64,000 bases of DNA from Diphasiastrum complanatum (taxonomy: Eukaryota > Streptophyta > Lycopodiopsida > Lycopodiales > Lycopodiaceae), in the NCBI GenBank assembly GCA_029204225.1, contig CM055092.1, positions 68,146,810 to 68,210,809 on the forward strand, read 5' to 3'. This document shows, in pieces, positions 50,990 to 62,689 of the stretch; within the stretch, counting starts at the first letter, position 1, and each line of letters begins with the position of its first letter. Under the pieces are notes generated by a model. It saw only the letters and a list, made by a program, of their open reading frames with translations. It searched no databases and had not been told where the DNA came from. The translations under genes were made by a program, and so were the position numbers.

Positions 50990-51350
50990 AGTCTATGCCT
51001 ATGGCGGAACGGTGTCCCATCTAGCTTCTCTAGATTCACGGCTCCATGATTAAGAATTTCTTTGATCCGCTAAGGACCTTCGCTTGTGAATTTTAATTTT
51101 CCCTTGATCTCCTTGATTTTATATATCAGGACTAGATCTCCGGAACGAAGATCTTCTTTTGTAATCTGCGATCGTGCCATGCTTTGTGTCTTTCCTTTTC
51201 AGCTGCCAGTGCATGCACAACTAGTAAGTGTGTTTCACGGAGCTTATGCAGAGCTTCGTGGCGTAGTTGTAGAGATTTGGATTCATTAAGGCGTTGCGTT
51301 TTTTTGCCACCACTAGCAAATAAAGTTAGTATGCGACATTTACATTCCAC
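50990..51350 (-). pseudogene. Gypsy integrase C-terminal fragment (GPY/F module)
   Basis: The minus strand reads ALAAEKERHKAWHDRRLQKK, then, after a frameshift, LRSGDLVLIYKIKEIKGKLK, FTSEGP (followed by a stop) and ILNHGAVNLEKLDG. This is the end of a Gypsy integrase, including the GDLVL and EGP parts of the GPY/F module. RT and RNase H are absent. The fragment ends close to the (GA)n tract at 51400. Confidence 0.75.
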
Positions 51351-51394
51351 ATAGGTTTGTGAAGAGAATAAAGCGATATATGTACGTAACAGAG

Positions 51395-51523
<129 letters not shown>

Positions 51524-51550
51524 CCACCAACCGTACCCGCTAGCAAAGTC

Positions 51551-51594
51551 TCTCAGGGGGCAGTTAGCACCCTGAGATGGAGTGCTAACTGCCC
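51551..51594. repeat. Competing hairpins at the end of the Penelope-like frame
   Basis: GGGCAGTTAGCA (51558-51569) pairs with TGCTAACTGCCC (51583-51594). Alternatively TCTCAGGG (51551-51558) pairs with CCCTGAGA (51570-51577). The two stems overlap and exclude each other. The element spans the stop codon of the RT frame. Confidence 0.8.
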
Positions 51595-53028
51595 ACCGAA
51601 AGAAATTTAGCATTTTTTGGTAAAGTAAACTTGAGTCCAAGGAACAAATTGTGTAAGAATAGGTTGTTTATAATCTCATATAATCTTCCTCTCATAAAGT
51701 CATTACTTTGAAAAGCAAGAACAATGTTTCCGACCTCATCCATAAAAGTATCATGTTCGCTACAACAGTACATGGCAGCAATAATTTGAGCGATAATAAC
51801 TTTATATGAATTCATAATCGACCTATTGGAAGTTAAGTGTATATATTGAAAAAACGAAAGCGGAAGTTCCCTTCGCTTGTCAAATTTTTTCATATGAAAT
51901 TTACTTGAAGGAGAATCAAAGGTAGTGGTAATATTCAAAAAATTGACCGTATTATCCGAAGCGTCTTCATTTTCTATGGTGAGGTATTCCAAAGGATAGA
52001 TCCATAAGGAATTATCATCGACACGAGGTTGCTCCTTGTCTAGAAATACAAGAGCATTTGTGTTGTTTATGAAACAAATATCCTGAATATAACGAAAAGT
52101 ATGCTTGAAAGCACGTAGGTATTCCACCTTTCCAAGTCTGGCAAGTCTTTTCATAAAATGTAATTCAAAGAATGACAAATATTAGTTACACAATGTAGGG
52201 GAACAGGCAAAACCCATAGGAATACCATAGACTTGTTTCCAAGTCTTGTTTCCTAATCTTACTATGCAATTGTCAACCAGTATATCATTATATTGGCAAA
52301 AAGGTTCCATGTCAATCACAGTCCAATTATCAATTTGATTAGTATCCCATTTCCAATCAAATTGCTTAAGAATCGATTTCCATTGATAGGCAAGTTTTTT
52401 GTTTTTACAAGACTTGAATGCATACCCTATCATTCTCTGTATTATTATTTTTAGCCCATCGGGACCATTAAGAGGAATATTTTCATAGCATTTCACAAGT
52501 CAGTAGACCACATCGAAGTGATTTTGTTAGGCACATATAGATAAAATTCAGTGGATGAATCGCACTGCCAGATAGGTTGGTATCCACATTTAGGATACTC
52601 CAGTATGAAGTTGCATTAAGGCCTGCTCTCTCCATAAGGAGAGGAGTCAGCATACCAAGAGCTCCGAAAATAAACGTGGCCACTTTAGAAAAATAACAGT
52701 CATGTGCGTTTGTAATCCATCTGAACGCATTTTTATGTGCTTTGAAAGTACAAAGTAAGAAAGGTAATTCTTCTTTTCCTATTAGAAAATCAGGTATTTT
52801 AGTAGCAAAAGTATCTCGAATCTTAATCATAGCCATGTCTAGTGTATTATCATTTTCTTTTGGAAACGGGACAAAATCTGGACTCCACAATCTAACCAAA
52901 GCCAAATTTCTTACAAAATAGATGCACATAAAACATGGGTTATGTTGAGCCTTATCCACACCATTCACATATAGATTGGTAGTAATCCAATTATGCTCAT
53001 CAATGGCATTTGTAAGTTTTTTATTCAT
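51585..53028 (-). pseudogene. Penelope-like reverse transcriptase
   Basis: Three minus-strand blocks. 53028-52483 holds the fingers region, with LPFLLCTFKAHKNAFRWITN. Near 52500, after a frameshift, come a changed motif A (FDVV...KCYENIPLNG) and, in 52496-52182, GIPMGFACSPTLCN, the PLE version of the RT B motif. After one in-frame stop, 52178-51585 has FRYIQDICFINN, where the usual (I/V)DD reads IQD, and KKFDKRRELPLSFFQYIHL near the C-terminus. Motif order and wording fit Penelope-like elements better than LINE, Copia or Gypsy. I see no GIY-YIG endonuclease in the frames read. One catalytic Asp is lost and frames are broken: dead copy. PLEs are uncommon in plants (established knowledge). Confidence 0.7.
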
Positions 53029-53339
53029 AATACTTTTTTCATGTAACCACTAGCTCAATAGAGGAAGTTGACAGAAGGAAGGCTCCAAAGTTTATAAGCA
53101 GTTTTTGCATATTTAAACTCAATGACACGACTAGGTACCTATGGTACTTGGCAGCTATTGGCTTGAAAAAATTCAAAGGCAGATTGATTTTCCACATCAC
53201 AGATTTCTTGTGAGAAAGACTCTAATTGAGAAGCACTGTGTTCATCAAGGTCTTCAGTAAAAATCAAAGGGTGAGGTGAAGTAGGAGCAGTAGTAGGGAC
53301 CCCTCTTGACAAGTCAAGACCAAACCCTTTGAATCCTTC

Positions 53340-54060
53340 AATTTATAGCATAACACGACCCTGAATCCATTGGAGTTTTTGTAGGTTTACAGGCGACCAT
53401 TTCATGTTTGAATAAAAGATTGCGTACCTCTGATGACTGATGTAAATCAATTTGTGATCATGATCTCTGAAAGTCTATATACCAAGGCAAAAATGGGCCT
53501 CCCCTAAATCTGTCACATTGAATTTCTTCAGCAACATCTCTTTGACATCTTTCAACATTCCAATGTTATTACTAAATAATAATGTGTCGTCAACATATAA
53601 TGTAATGATAATGAAAGATGAATTCACTAATTTGTAGTAAACATTACAATTAGTTGAACTTGGTATAAAACCACTGCTTGAAGAATCTGAAAGTATTGGA
53701 TTTATTCTTCAAAAAGTAAGTAGCAGTTCTCCTTGAAAAATCATCAATAAAAGTCAGAAAATAAAACGCTCTCCCTGTGGAAGAAGTCTGCATTGGGCCA
53801 CAAAGGTCAATATGTACAAGATCTAGAAATATTTAGAAGTATGAATTATAGTACTTGCAGAAGAGTTTTTTCATCGGCTGGGATGATGAAGAAAAATTCG
53901 AATTCGACCCTGAGCCAGAATTTGATCCTGAGTTGAATTTGACCCTAAGCCAAAATTTGACCTAGAGCCAAAATTCGATCCTGACTGCATGTTGCTCTTT
54001 TTGCCTGAATAATCAGATTTTGTGGATTTCTTTTCCTTGTACTCATTGTGTTCAAGACAA
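53340..54060 (-). pseudogene. Internally deleted Copia fragment (gag-integrase-RT)
   Basis: Minus strand, right to left: gag tail with a SNFGSRSNFGLGSN repeat near 53990-53900; integrase LVHIDLCGPMQ and FYFLTFIDDFSRRTATYFLK at about 53825-53690; then directly RT FIIITLYVDDTLLFSNN, VTDLGEAHFCLGI at about 53630-53480, and ISHQRYAI. The sequence between integrase core and RT is missing, as is the protease, so large deletions occurred. The YVDD active site is intact but isolated. Confidence 0.75.
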
Positions 54061-54099
54061 TAGTTCCATTGAAATGGGTGGACTTAGCACATTCTGACA

Positions 54100-55325
54100 A
54101 TGTGATGCTAACCACTTAGGTGCTAACGTCATGAATTGACAAGTCAGTTGGGAAATTTAGTAATAGTGCACCATTGTTGACGTGCAGCTGACCAGGTCCA
54201 AGATAACAATGGCCAAGATGAAGTGAATTTTGTACCAAAATACAAGTATAGTAGGGATGGATAATTGTTTTTCAAACAACGATCAAGTTTTTCAAGCATT
54301 GAATGTAGAACAAATGATCAAACAGATCTTGATTCTACCAACAAAGCGTGCAGTTTACTTGACAAAGGATGAGAAAGAAATGAACGCGAACTCAAAACAT
54401 TTCTATTCGTGACCAACTCAAAAAGATTCACGAAGGATTTGTGAAATTTGTCTTGCAGTCAACTTGAAAGATTCGCGAAACAGTTTCTTGTAGAAGCTCG
54501 TGGCTTTCTTGTTGAAGCTCGAAAGATTCGTGAACAGAATCTTGTCGCTAAATATTTTGTTTCTTGTTCAAGCCTCATATGTCGAGAAATTGTCGCAAAC
54601 AATCCGCAAAATCATCTGGACTGTTCTTCAAGCTCACCTATCATGAAACTATCTCGAACAGTTTGCAAAATATTCTAGATTTCTTCTTAAAAATTATGAT
54701 CTGTCGCGAACAATTCGCAAAAGACGAAAATGTCACGAAGAGACAAGTGTCGCGAACAATTTGCAAAACACGAAGCTGAGACAAAGAGATGGACTGTCAC
54801 AAATAATTCACGAACAGAATTTATTCGAGCTTGGAAAGAGAGCGTCTATTTGAATATCAACCGTCGTAAACAGTTAGATATCTATTGTCACAACATTGAA
54901 AGGCCAAAAGACCTGTAAATAAAATGCCAAAAGACCTGTCCTGTAGCAATATAAATACATGTGCACTACTCATTGTAACACACTCACTCAATCAGAGACA
55001 CAACAGTGAGATAAGATAGCAAGAGATGTATATTGATGAATCAGATTCAGAGTTATAAAAATTCGTTTTTTGATCAATAGTTTCTTATTGTTTAAAATTG
55101 TCTTAAGTTGTCTCTTACTTCCGCATATAATTTTTGCATGCATATTCAATCGGAACTAATACTATTTTATTAGTACCTTGATCAAATACAATCTCAATTA
55201 AAGACACTGATATTAGTTTGATTTATTCAAACATTTGTGCGAAAGATTAAAGATCTGTTTATTTCCTTGCAGAATTCTGGTACAGAAAATACAATTTCTA
55301 AGGAAAAACAACTTAGTTATTTTCT
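54100..55325 (+). other. LTR/leader of the plus-strand Copia element
   Basis: Non-coding. A field of degenerate palindromic words of the type TCGCGAACAATTYGCAAAA (best copies near 54703 and 54749; weaker near 54474, 54591, 54655, 54796) is followed by a direct repeat of GCCAAAAGACCTGT (about 54903 and 54926), then TATAAATA at 54950-54957. This is a typical LTR promoter layout. The LTR end and PBS are not clear; TGGTACAGAAA near 55278 could be a decayed Met-type PBS. Confidence 0.5.
54950..54957 (+). promoter_or_regulatory. TATA box of the Copia LTR
   Basis: TATAAATA, downstream of the CGCGAA repeat field and about 370 bases before the first gag frame of the Copia element. Confidence 0.5.
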
Positions 55326-58085
55326 TTGAGCCCCTACCCAAGTCATTCCACACAACAAAAACCTTATTGGCGAAAGATGCTTCAAAAGGCAATAGACGGA
55401 GTTAAGGAGGAAGTAGAAGCTTGTGAACGCTATGATGACAATGGTGATTCAGAAAATGCTCTATTTACTCAGAAGAATAAATCTTCTAAGAAGTCTAAGT
55501 TTAAGAGGGAGTCGTCTAAGAAGAATGAGTCTAAGACTAATGAACAACAATCTGGAAAATAACAGAAGAATTCTGGTGATAAGAAGATCTGCAATAGATG
55601 CAGAAGATCAGGTCACACAGAAGAAAAGTGTTGGCTAAATCCAAAGATTGAATGCATTCATTGTCATAAACGGGGTCATGCAGCAGTAGACTGTTATCAG
55701 AATTCCAGAAACAAAAAGGAGCAGAATCGAAGCAAACCTTCAGATTCAAACTATGTCGAAGACAAAGCAGAATGCTCCAGAGCAACAGAAGACAGGGCAA
55801 CAAGGAATTCAGCAGGTTATGTTAGCACTAATCTATGTTGTTCATCTGATTCAATTTGAGAAGTAGTACTTGATTCATGAGCCACCTCACATTTTGTTTT
55901 CTCGAAACAAATTTTGTCTGAGTACAAGAAGATGAACTATTCGAGATTCATTATACTTGGAGACGGTTCTAAACATGTGGTTGATGGAACTGGCGTATCA
56001 TGGCTAGACACGAATCAGGGAGACAAGAAACTGGAGGAAGTTCTCTATGTCCCTACTCTTGATAAAGATCTTCTATCCATTGCTAAGATAGTCAATACAG
56101 GCATGTCAGTAACCTTCACGAAGAACTCTTGTAGTTGTTCGAGGAACATGGAAGCCTTGTATCAAGCCAACAAAAGTCAGAGAATTCAAGGAGTCGAAAT
56201 CAAAAGTAGAGATATTCGAACTACCTGCGAATTCTGTCTTAAAGGCAAGATGACTAGAACACCTTTCGGTAAGGATGTTTATAAAGCAATTAAGGTGCTT
56301 GAAATTGTGCATTTAGATATTTGTGGACCATTCCGAGTATTGTCGTTGGGTGATGCAAAGTACTTCATTACGCTTATTGATGACTTCAGCAAGTTCGCTG
56401 TAGTATACTTTATTTGTACTAAATCTAAAGCTTTTGAGAAATTCGTTGAGTATACGAATTGGGCTGAGAAGCAGACAGGCAATAAGTTGAAGCAGATTTG
56501 CACAGATTGTGGAGGTGAGTACATTTCCAACAAATTCAAAGCTTACTGTACTGATGGAGGTATTATGCACACAAAGACTGCATCTTACACACCTCAGGAT
56601 AATGGAATAGCTGAACGAAGGAATCGTACACTGGGGAAGCTGCAAGGTGTATGATGGGTCATGCGAAGGCACCAAAACAGTTGTGGGCAGAAGCAATGGC
56701 TACATCAAATTATCTTCAGAATCGTATTCTGAAATCTCGAATACCGGATAAAACTCCTCGTGAGATATGGTGGAAATCAAAGCCAAATCTTGGACATGTT
56801 CGGACATTTGGATGCACATTGTATATGCACATACCAGATAAGCTGAGAAAGAAACTCGATGAAAAGACAGAACAAGGTTTTCTGGTAGGATTCGAGTTAC
56901 ATTCGTCACATAATCATGTTTATGTACCCGAAACTGGCAAGATAAAAGTTGTTCGAGATGTTAAATTTGATGAGACGAAATACATAGCAGACAGTGATCT
57001 AGTCGGCTATGAGATTCTCAAAAATTATTATGAGCTACCAACGACAACAGAAGAAAAACAAGCAGAAGCTAAAAGACCAGATTCAGAGGGAGATCAAGAT
57101 CGATTGCCTGACAGACTCGAAATGCCAGCTCGAATTCCAGCAAAAAAGCTCGAATCAGAATCGAACTCGAAACCTGCAAAATCGAACTCGAAACCACCTC
57201 TGAGAAGATCAGACAGACAACGAAAACCACCAGAAATGTATGGTCAGGATGTTTTTAATACAGCCATCAAATTTTGTGGATTCTCTGACGAACCTCAAAC
57301 ATTCGAGGAAGCTGTAGATGGACCAGATAAAAATCGCTAGATTCAGGCAATGGAGGACGAAATGTCATCCATGTACAAGAACAATGTTTGGACACTTGCA
57401 CCTATACCTGATGGCAGAAAACCAATTAAGTGCAAGTGGATCTATAAGATCAAAACAGGTCCTGATGGAGAAAACATCATATACAAAGCAAAGTTGGTTG
57501 CTAAAGGATTTTCACAGAAGTATAAGATCGACTACACTGCTACTTTCTCACCGATAGTCAAACATACATCAATTTGCTTGTTATTCGTGTATGCAGTGGC
57601 TCATGATCTGAGAATCCATATTGTGGATGAGAAAACTACTTTCATGCACGCAGAATTGGAAGAAGACTTATTCATGGACCAACCACTTGGTTTTGTAAAC
57701 CAAGAATATCCAGAATACGGATGTCACATGAATAAAAGCATTTGTGGTCTGAAACAAGCAACGAGACAATGGTTAGAAAGAAGGATGAAGTACTACATTC
57801 CATAGGCTTCAAACCTCTATTTGCTTAATCAAATGTCTATATCAAGCAAGTCCAAAATGAAATAATCATTCTAGCTGTTTATGTTGATGACACGCTTATC
57901 TTCTCAAGAAGAGATAAGTTAATTTCAGATGTCAAAAGAGACATTTCTGAAATATTTGAGATCGCTGACCTAGGAGAAGCTAAAATCTATCTAGGCTTGC
58001 AGATCGTGAGAGACTTTGAAGGTGGTAAGTTGTATCTTCACCAACAAAAGTACACTCAAAAGATCATTGAAGACTTCAACATGCT
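55326..58085 (+). pseudogene. Copia gag-pol, truncated in RT
   Basis: One frame runs from 55326 to 56654 with in-frame stops (55560, about 55857, about 55876). It holds a gag tail rich in Lys/Ser, two knuckles (CNRCRRSGHTEEKCW, CIHCHKRGHAAVDC), a protease DS-stop-ATSHF, LEEVLYVPTLDKDLLSIAKI, CEFCLKGKM, then integrase (VHLDICGPF, YTPQDNGIAERRNRTL). After a frameshift near 56640 the integrase end continues (WAEAMATSNYLQNR, VKFDETKYIADSDLVGYEIL). RT follows from 57350 (KCKWIYKIKTGPDGE, then VDDTLIF near 57890 and DLGEAKIYLGL). It stops abruptly near 58085 inside RT; RNase H and the 3' LTR are missing. Closely similar in wording to the copy at 26.6-29.6 kb. Confidence 0.92.
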
Positions 58086-58597
58086 TTTCTGTTTTAGATT
58101 TTTGTAGGTTTTGAACAAAGAAGAGCTGTAAACAGCCACAGAAATCTTCGAACAGAACGCAGATAAGAATCCCACGATCAGAACAACTACACAACAGCGG
58201 CTCACAGCGAAACTCTTTCCAAAGAACGGGGTCAACCAGCAAAACTCTTCAAACTAGTATAAAACCACAAACCATGAGATTGCAGCATGAACACTTTCAT
58301 GTTGTCGCAAAACAGCCATTCGCTTCATCTACACAAACAAAACAAATCTTGGTCTCCAACAGAAACCGTTGCATGCAGCAACAGCAAAGCCCCTGGAAAT
58401 GGCAAGAAACGTGATACAAGGAATCCACGTGTCAACTAACACGGAATCAAAAAAACCCCATAATATAAATTGAAAAAAAAAAACAATAGCTTAGGAAAAA
58501 AAATTAAATAGCCAATTCATTTAAAACTGCCACATGTCATACTCAGCAAAACCTAAAATACAAATTTAAAATATTTATTTGTCTTTTATATGTACTA
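58086..58597. other. Unassigned non-coding sequence
   Basis: No coding pattern. Copia similarity ends at about 58085. The stretch is AT-rich near 58440-58590, just before the hairpin element. Confidence 0.4.
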
Positions 58598-58723
58598 GGT
58601 AGCGGGCATGAGCAGGCCCGCTACCGGCCATTGTGAGTGGTCAGTATCTACCGAGCCGCTCTGCGGCGAGGTAAGTACTGACCACCACTTTTGCCAGTAG
58701 CGGGCCTGCTCGTGCCCGCTACC
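58598..58723. repeat. Nested hairpin element
   Basis: Overall inverted repeat: GGTAGCGGGCATGAGCAGGC at the left pairs with GCCTGCTCGTGCCCGCTACC at the right, and the pairing continues inward through GTGGTCAGTA/TACTGACCAC. Each end is also its own hairpin (GTAGCGGGC and GCCCGCTAC), and the centre is a third (CCGC-TCT-GCGG within TACC...GGTA). It can fold as one long stem or as three hairpins. GC-rich within AT-rich DNA. No clear target duplication. Confidence 0.85.
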
Positions 58724-59401
58724 GGGCGTAATTTGCGCTAGTGTTTGAATCGGTCTCCTTTGAAAACGATTAGAAATGAGTCGGTGACCTGTTTTCAAAG
58801 AGAAATGACAGTCGCTGACCTGTTTCCAGTTTCCTTGCAAGGAAACGTCAACGTCGGAGTTAGAAAGTACGAAGATTTCCTGCTTGGTAGGTAATTAAAT
58901 CTAGGACATCCTAGAAGGTACCAAAATACGGCTCTAAACATCTGTGTTCAGAGCCTATAAAAAAATAACACGTGTCCGTTATGACTCCAAAAGCAAATTA
59001 TGGAAATCACAACACAAGCAGGTCAATCTTTAACATGACCGCTAAGTCCTGCCTGCAAAGCAAGGCAGGGCAAAAAAAAATGGGTATTGGTAAGTATATC
59101 AAATACAGAAATACGATTGTATATCAAAGAGCCTACACGTCATAAACCTTGTAAAATTAACGAACATTTTCCACAATATCTATATTATAATAAAAATAAA
59201 AATGTTACGTTGAACTGGCTGGCTTCCGAGGCGGCGCAACGCGCCGTCGTGAATTTGCGATTTTCTCTGGTCGCGCCCGCCGCTGCCTTCTGGGATCTCC
59301 ATAAAATAAAGCCACCAAAGTCCAAGAGACACCAAGAAAGGGAAAAACAGGACATCGTCAGGCTCAATATACTCGCATTAATCTTCTTCCTCCTCTTGGC
59401 A
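58724..59401. other. Upstream region of the B12D gene
   Basis: Contains further small inverted repeats: CTTTGAAAAC (58758-58767) with GTTTTCAAAG (58791-58800), the palindrome TTTCCTTGCAAGGAAA near 58830-58845, and CCTGCCTGC/GCAAGGCAGG near 59050. A TATATTATAATAAAA stretch lies near 59179-59193. A GC-rich stretch (59225-59290) fits a 5' untranslated leader. The promoter call is inference. Confidence 0.4.
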
Positions 59402-60441
59402 ATGGCGACTATTGCTCCGTTGAAGCGATGGATCAAGCCTGAGGTTTGTGTTGCGATCCATCTGGGTTTTCCTGATGCGCTATCACTTTGCTTTTTGTTT
59501 CTGATTCAGCAGCGGGCGAGGCGAGACTTTTAGTGTTACATTGTTTTTTCTAGAAGGCAAGATTATTTCGAATTTTGTCGTCTTTGGTCTTTGGATAGTC
59601 TATAATCTGCGCACATGTATCTTAGCTAGCATTTTGTAGCTCTCTTTTCTGTCAGCCAATGTTGCGAGTTTGCTCACGCCTGAATTAGTTTAAGAACGTT
59701 GCTTTGCGTTGGACTTCTACTTTGATAATCGGATAAACTTTTGCTGCTAATTCATTGCAACCAAAATCAGCCAAGAGGAATGACAGAAATATTATGCATT
59801 GCCTGAATTGACTGTTCTAACTTTCTCAGTAAATAGTACTACTGAATTTGTAGTCACGTTTTGGTGCATTTACATACCATTGTCACTTTTGTGCCCTCTC
59901 TCAGAAAATGGCTGGGCCAGAGCGAAAGCATTCACAGTTGCACATATTTTAGTCATTTAAACCTTTGGATAATCTTCGTTAGAATCTGTATTCTTTTTCA
60001 ATTGAAAATAAAATGCTGGCTTCACAGCAAAAATGCAACTCAAACTGAGAAATTTGAGATTGATTGATAAGTGCAGGTGTATCCCCTGTTTTTAACAGTC
60101 GGTACAGCAGTCGGACTATGCGGTTTCATGATCGTGCGCAATCTTTCCAGTCACCCCGATGTCAGGTATTCTAACAACAGTCGATGTGAATTCATTTGCG
60201 ATAATGTCATATTGCTACTACATACGATCATAAGTACCTGAACAAGTTTCCGTGACGCTTACGCTTTATCGGGTATTGTATGCATTGAATCAGGATCGAC
60301 AAGGAAGGCCGAGCAGCTGGCTTACTGGAGAACTACAGAGAGGGAAAGCAATACAAAGATCATGCAGTGCGCAGATTTGTGAGCGGCCATAAACCAGAGA
60401 TCATGCCGGGTATTAACAAATACTTCAGCGGAGGAAATTGA
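59402..60441 (+). CDS. B12D / MLRQ-subunit-like mitochondrial protein
   Basis: Three exons: 59402-59443, 60077-60165 and 60294-60441, GT..AG introns, 92 residues, no breaks. The protein starts MATIAPLKRWIKPEVYPLF, has a membrane segment around residues 17-36 (FLTVGTAVGLCGFMIV), then RNLSSHPDVRIDKEGRAAGL, YREGKQYKDHAVRRF and KPEIMPGINKYF. These are the hallmarks of plant B12D proteins (family PF06522, related to the MLRQ/NDUFA4 subunit), small mitochondrial inner-membrane proteins linked to respiration and first described in germinating barley. The usual length is about 85-95 residues. The ATG is in a good plant context (GGCAATGGCG) after a leader. This is the only intact host gene in the window. 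Exon junctions were set by hand but fit the family exactly. Confidence 0.93.
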
Positions 60442-61185
60442 TCTATTGGCTTGGAGCTCGCGTAGTTATGACTACCAGCTTGTCAAAACCATTTAATGTC
60501 TGTTTATAAATTGCGGTCCGGTTAGGAGATAATGAGAGGTGATTGCATTGGGAGTTATCCTGATCAACTGCCTATGAATCACGTTTTTTTATGCAGAACT
60601 GTTGTGTGCATAGTAGGTACTAAGCACATAAATACACGCTAGCAAAAGCATTTACATGCACTTGATCTCCAAAGTTGTGTAGATAGACGATTTGGCAAGG
60701 TAGTTTTTTCCTACGTTCACTCGACAGTTGTGTACATAGAACATTTGGATCAATACAGCATGCACATATATAGTTCTACTTTCTCTTGTATGTTGTACAA
60801 GCTAACGACAGTAATTACTAATTGCAATGATGCATTCAGTGGAACCCTCATGATTAAATGATGCTTCCACTTTACCACGGGTGCATTTTTTTACGAGCAA
60901 GAATATCTCCTTGAAATTCTACAAAATCACACAAAACGGCACCCACATATTTTGCATCACTTCGGGTATTTGGAAATGGTACTTTGATATTATGAGCTTT
61001 GCCACCATAACTTTAAGCTATGTGATGATTTGCCTAAAAGCTGAGGTGTCATTTGCAAATGAATTTGAGCATTAAAGTGAGTATTCAATTTTTCTCATTC
61101 TAATAGCATGCAATCTATGTTTTAATCTCTTAACATGTTGAAAGCCTTGAGACATATAGATCACCTTACTTTTTGTATAGCGCCA
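60442..61185. other. 3' flank of B12D, no gene seen
   Basis: No coding pattern or known repeat. It includes the likely 3' untranslated region of B12D; no single poly(A) signal stands out. Confidence 0.4.
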
Positions 61186-61189
61186 ACAT

Positions 61190-61560
61190 TAAATAAATAA
61201 TTGGAAATTTTCAAAAGATCCCATTCCCTTCAAATAACATAGATATGTCAAGCTACAAAGGTTCAATAATTCCAAGAAAGATGTCTCTCTCAATACATTC
61301 GAGTTGCCACCTAAAGACCATTCTACAAACAATCCCATAACAAAAGTGGCAATAAAGAAACACATGCTCAACAATTTCATCCACTCTACAACACAATAAA
61401 CAAAACTTAGTGTCAACAAATAACCTCATTTGCTCATGCAAATTGTGTCTTTAGTACTAAGTCCAATGATTTCAAATCAATCAAATTACCCATTTTTTTC
61501 CTTTTGACAAAGTCTTTTTTTAGTAGCTTTTAGACCAACAATGAGTCCAAAATATGCATC
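61190..61560 (-). pseudogene. LINE reverse-transcriptase C-terminal zinc-finger (zf-RVT) relic
   Basis: The minus strand at 61441-61253 reads MRLFVDTKFCLLCCRVDEIV, then EHVFLYCHFCYGIVCRMVF, matching the zf-RVT pattern C..C....E...H.F..C found downstream of RT in plant LINEs. The sequence before it (SKGKKWVI near 61500) also fits. The RT itself is absent. Short, decayed fragment. Confidence 0.65.
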
Positions 61561-62689
61561 ATGTAATGTCATTTATTTCAAGAGGTCTCTTCTTTTTGTG
61601 CAATATGATATTTGAATATTTTTATTTGGAAGCATTCAAATGTCAACATCTCTTTTTCAAGTAAAAGGTGATGCTAAGAAGTTGTAGTCTTCCTTGCTCG
61701 AAACAATACTTGTTTATATATTGGTAGCATTTAATTGAAGCCTTCATTTTCAAAACATTTTAAATTTTAAAACTTTTAAAAGTAGCACATGATAACATTA
61801 TATTGAAATTTTTGGCTATTTTGTGAACTAAGAGCTAGTTTGAATCTTAAATAGTAGGGCCCTACTTTTATACGAAACTATAGGAGTTGGAAAAGGAATT
61901 TACAAGAGATCTAGATTGTTCATGTTGAGCAAAAATGTCCTAAATGTCAAAATTTAAGATCCAAACTGATCCTAAACATAGACCTAAGCACAATAGAAGA
62001 TGCACAAAAATCAATCTTACATCTGTAGACAATTTATAACATAGAATTAACAATTTGATCAAGATCTACTCAACATAACTTGATCGAATTGAAAGCAAAT
62101 CAAAACACAAATATATCTAAAATAATTCTCTGTAAACAGGCCATAAAACGTCACATGAACATTTCTTTTCACTATCCAATAGAGATTGATCAAGCTTACA
62201 GCAAGTACTCTAATAAGTAGAAGAAAACCAAAAAATAATGAGATAGCCTTGACTCCAAGCCTCCCAAAAGTGGAATGCCACTTAGGTTCTCCATTCTCCA
62301 TGACCTATCTACCTACTATTTTTAGTTGAAAGTGATGACTCTCTCTCTCCTCTCTGTAGAGTCATTTGGCCAAGCTTATTCAAAAGTAGTCCTAAATAGT
62401 CATATTGGCCAAATCTGTCAAATTAAAGCTAAAAATGAGCTTTTAATGACTAAGTAATCAAATGAACTTGGACCCAACTTTTAAATTGGTCATGGACTTT
62501 ATTTTCACACGTGTGAACCAACCATGTGAAGTTTATTTGCTAATTTGGCCCCATTTAATCTCAAATTGCCAAACTAAAGAAAACCAATTGACAATTTTCA
62601 CACTCTTTCAACTAAATTTAGCATAGATTTAGAATATAATCCCAAATGTGATCTATGCTTCATGAATAAGTGTTTTGCTTTCAGTATCT
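61561..62689. other. Unassigned non-coding sequence
   Basis: No coding pattern; the open frame at 62059-62301 (-) has no recognised motif. A CT-rich patch lies near 62341-62358. Confidence 0.35.

Noticed and set aside
51530-51610. Hammerhead ribozyme at the end of the Penelope-like element
   Set aside because: PLEs can carry hammerheads and ACCGAAAG is present, but I cannot find the CTGATGA core on either strand.
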